From positions 1 through 64,000 of the forward strand of contig NZ_LXFV01000026.1 in the NCBI RefSeq assembly GCF_002847345.1: a DNA stretch of 64,000 nucleotides. The letters run 5' to 3'. Under the pieces are notes generated by a model that saw only the letters and a program-made list of their open reading frames with translations, made no database searches and was not told the origin of the DNA. The translations under genes and the position numbers were made by a program. The first letter of the stretch is position 1, and each line of letters opens with the position of its first letter. This document shows, piece after piece, positions 61,958 through 64,000 of the stretch. This stretch comes from Pectobacterium peruviense (lineage in GTDB: Bacteria > Pseudomonadota > Gammaproteobacteria > Enterobacterales > Enterobacteriaceae).

Positions 61958-61976
61958 GCAAACAAGAGTGATTATC
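61958..61976 (+). promoter_or_regulatory. Possible Fur box upstream of iron ABC importer
   Basis: The 19 bases ending GTGATTATC match the Fur consensus at 12 positions, with a good right half. They lie 84 bases before the binding-protein start, a sensible promoter position. Moderate match only. Confidence 0.4.
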
Positions 61977-62059
61977 ATATATTGTTTTAATCGCCTGCCG
62001 AAAATATCTCCTTATTTTATTAATTTATGCATCACATTTACTCTGGAGAAGATAATAAC

Positions 62060-63109
62060 ATGTCAAAAACGCTGTCTGTTCTGCGCAAAAAAGCGCGCCT
62101 GCTCACGCTGGCCTCATCGCTGATGGTGGCCTATGCATTGCCAGCTGTCGCCGCAGAAGATTCCCTGACTCTCTACACCACGCGCGAACCAGGGCTGATT
62201 CAGCCGCTGCTTGATGCCTTCACCAAAGAGACATCCGTCAAAGTAAACACCGTGTTCATCAAGGACGGCATGCTGGAACGCGTGAAAGCAGAAGGCCAAA
62301 ATTCACCGGCTGACCTGCTGATGACCGTTGATGCTGGCAACCTGATCGATCTGGTGGAAGCGGGCGTCACGCAGCCGATTCAGTCCAGCACGTTAACCGA
62401 CGTCATCCCTGCTGCGCTGCGCGATAAAGACAACCAGTGGTTTGGCCTGTCGATGCGTTCCCGAGTACTTTATGCGGAAAAATCACTGCCGCTGACCGGC
62501 ATTACTTACGAAAATCTGGCCGACCCGAAATGGAAAGGCAAAGTATGTATCCGTGCGGGTCAACACCCTTACAATACCGCGCTGGTAGCAGCAATGATCG
62601 CACACCATGGCGAAGCTAAAACCGAAACCTGGCTGCGCGGTGTGAAAGAGAATCTGGCACGTAAAGCCACTGGCGGTGACCGCGATGTCGCACGCGATAT
62701 CCTCGGCGGTATCTGTGATGTGGGTCTGGCGAATTCTTATTATGTCGGCCACATGAAGAATGCCAAAGAAGGCACCGATGCCCGTAAGTGGGGCGATGCC
62801 ATCAAAGTGGTTCAGCCTACCTTTGAAAACGGCGGTACGCACGTCAATATCACTGGCGCAGCCGTTGCACGCCATGCGCCGCATAAAGATCAAGCCGTGA
62901 AGCTGATGGAATATCTGGTTTCCGCCCCTGCTCAGCAGCTCTACGCACAGGCGAACTATGAATACCCAGTTCGCAAAGGCGTTACGCTGGATTCCACCAT
63001 CGGCAGCGCGATTGGTGAAGTGAATGTGGATAGCATTCCGCTGACTGACATCGTTAAATTCCGTAAACAAGCTAGTCAGTTGGTAGATAAAGTTGGATTC
63101 GATCAATAA
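62060..63109 (+). CDS. Iron(III) ABC importer periplasmic binding protein (FbpA/SfuA/YfuA-like)
   Basis: 349 residues. A long signal peptide (KKARLLTLASSLMVAYALPAVAA) precedes SLTLYTTREPGLIQPLLDAF, typical of ferric-binding FutA/FbpA proteins. Candidate iron ligands are the tyrosine pair in GLANSYYVGHM, near residue 233, the hallmark of ferric binding. GDRDVARDILGGICDV is also characteristic. ATG 62060 follows GGAG at some distance; an upstream ATG at 62027 is unlikely. A permease gene overlaps its end. Unlike AfuA at 35979, it keeps the YY pair, so iron is the likely substrate. Confidence 0.87.
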   Translation: MSKTLSVLRKKARLLTLASSLMVAYALPAVAAEDSLTLYTTREPGLIQPLLDAFTKETSVKVNTVFIKDGMLERVKAEGQNSPADLLMTVDAGNLIDLVEAGVTQPIQSSTLTDVIPAALRDKDNQWFGLSMRSRVLYAEKSLPLTGITYENLADPKWKGKVCIRAGQHPYNTALVAAMIAHHGEAKTETWLRGVKENLARKATGGDRDVARDILGGICDVGLANSYYVGHMKNAKEGTDARKWGDAIKVVQPTFENGGTHVNITGAAVARHAPHKDQAVKLMEYLVSAPAQQLYAQANYEYPVRKGVTLDSTIGSAIGEVNVDSIPLTDIVKFRKQASQLVDKVGFDQ

Positions 63110-64000
63110 GACCGGTTCGTCAACCCTGCGCGGCGCCTTCGGGCGGCCGCGCCTCTTTTTTTCTCCGCTTCGCATCGCCGCCGTCGTCATTGCGCTTGGC
63201 GTACTGGCTCCGCTGGTTTCTCTGCTTTGGCTAGCGGCGGGTGCGGGCGTTGGCCATTGGGATCACCTGACGCGCTACGTGCTGCCCGATGCTGCGCTAA
63301 ACACGCTGATTCTGCTGGTCGGCGTCGGCGCATTAGTGATGGTGATTGGCGCGGGCTGCGCCTGGCTGGTGACCGCATTTGATTTCCCCGGCAGACAGTT
63401 CGTTAGCTGGGCGCTGCTGCTACCGCTGGCGATGCCAACTTATATTGTCGCGTTTGCCTGGCTCGATCTACTGCACCCTATCGGCCCGATTCAGGAAGCG
63501 ATCCGCAGCGTGCTGGGCTACGACAGCCCACGCCAGTTCCGCCTGCCAGATCTACGATCCATGACAGGCGCGATTCTACTGCTTGGGTTGGTGCTCTATC
63601 CGTACGTTTACCTGACCATGCGCGCCATGTTTATCAGCCAGCCCGCACACCTGCTGGAAGCCGCACGCACGCTGGGCTTGAGCGCGACGGGCACCTTTCT
63701 GCACGTTGCCCTGCCGATGGCACGTCCTGCGCTTGCCGTCGGCACTAGTCTGGCGTTGCTGGAAACGCTGAATGATATTGGCGCGTCCGAATTCCTTGGG
63801 GTGAATACGCTGACAGTGACGGTCTACACGACTTGGGTCACCCGTTCGGATTTACCCGCTGCGGCACAGATCGCTTGCACCATGCTAACGGTGGTCATTC
63901 TGTTGCTGACACTGGAATATTATGGTCGGAAAAACCAGCGCTACGGCACCAGCCGACAGATGCGCGGCATCATACCGACACCATTGAAAGGCGTCCGTGC
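63093..64000 (+). CDS. Iron(III) ABC importer permease (FbpB/SfuB-like), partial at window end
   Basis: The frame is open from TTG 63093 (LDSINKTGSSTLRGAFGRPR read as fMet-DSINK) to the last base. At least five membrane segments are visible, and an EAA loop (EAARTLGLSATGTFLHVALP) lies near residues 188-207. Family permeases are about 500-700 residues with two fused halves, so roughly half is present. The TTG overlaps the binding-protein stop by 17 bases; no ATG or GTG occurs earlier in frame without a stop, and I judge the TTG the best start though its ribosome binding site is poor. A terminator-like hairpin lies inside the first codons (63128-63162). Confidence 0.8.
   Translation, partial: MDSINKTGSSTLRGAFGRPRLFFSPLRIAAVVIALGVLAPLVSLLWLAAGAGVGHWDHLTRYVLPDAALNTLILLVGVGALVMVIGAGCAWLVTAFDFPGRQFVSWALLLPLAMPTYIVAFAWLDLLHPIGPIQEAIRSVLGYDSPRQFRLPDLRSMTGAILLLGLVLYPYVYLTMRAMFISQPAHLLEAARTLGLSATGTFLHVALPMARPALAVGTSLALLETLNDIGASEFLGVNTLTVTVYTTWVTRSDLPAAAQIACTMLTVVILLLTLEYYGRKNQRYGTSRQMRGIIPTPLKGVR
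63128..63162 (+). terminator. Terminator-like hairpin inside the start of the permease gene
   Basis: GCGCGG (63128-63133) and CCGCGC (63147-63152), with further G-C pairing around a TTC loop, followed by CTC and seven Ts (63156-63162). It has the form of an intrinsic terminator 18 bases past the binding-protein stop, while being codons 12-24 of the proposed permease frame. It probably limits permease relative to binding protein. Confidence 0.65.

Noticed and set aside
62483..63190. 235-codon minus-strand frame across the iron-binding protein gene end
   Set aside because: Antisense shadow overlapping two supported genes.

Overview
The window looks like chromosomal DNA of a soft-rot enterobacterium, most likely Pectobacterium. 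Three things support this. It has a 314-residue pectin lyase almost identical in layout to Pectobacterium Pnl. Many genes are clear enterobacterial orthologues (gltP, cbl, nlpA, uhpABC, lacIZY, bglFBG, yeaR/yoaG). The tRNA-Asn is a typical enterobacterial one. The species call is inference; family membership is read from the translated proteins.

Layout. 1-3025: end of a nitrate/sulfonate/taurine-type ABC importer and an HcxA-like dehydrogenase. 3118-4551: an AT-rich three-gene cassette, a probable permuted papain-fold toxin followed by two paralogous small membrane proteins. 4722-9723: gltP, cbl, an AraC regulator and an EamA exporter. 9755-17556: a seven-gene iron-uptake cluster in the same order as the Campylobacter P19 region (FTR1 permease, P19, DUF2318 protein, two FtsX-type permeases, ATPase, thioredoxin-like lipoprotein), with a good Fur box in front. 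18100-19779: a chemoreceptor. 20317-22467: a cysteine-type formate dehydrogenase H standing alone. 23276-25592: a CitMHS transporter and a GntR-type regulator with two DNA-binding domains. 26254-29476: an acidic amino acid module (symporter, HypT-like LysR regulator, Asp/Glu racemase). 29633-31606: pectin lyase and NlpA.

31753-40352 holds uhpABC directly followed by afuABC, a sugar-phosphate ABC importer; uhpT is missing. The uhpABC genes lie between two same-orientation copies of a structured repeat (31753-32022 and 35765-35962). 40532-46432 is a lac operon (lacI, lacZ, lacY, no lacA) with a perfect match to the E. coli lacO1 sequence. tRNA-Asn follows at 46575.

From the tRNA to about 57100 the genome is accessory-like. 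It carries flavin and nicotinamide redox enzymes around a TetR regulator, and at least four decayed genes: an SDR relic and an alpha/beta hydrolase with internal deletions, and a LysR gene and a dgcP-like gene each with one in-frame TGA. It also holds yeaR plus an internally duplicated yoaG behind a likely NsrR site, and two unrecognised genes (54657-56023). 57450-61825 is a bgl operon with an antitermination target and terminator in its leader and bglG last. 62060-64000 starts an iron(III) ABC importer that runs off the window.

The strongest leads are the uhpABC-afuABC arrangement with its bracketing repeats, the toxin/double-immunity-like cassette, the orphan cysteine FdhF, and the cluster of decaying genes after tRNA-Asn.
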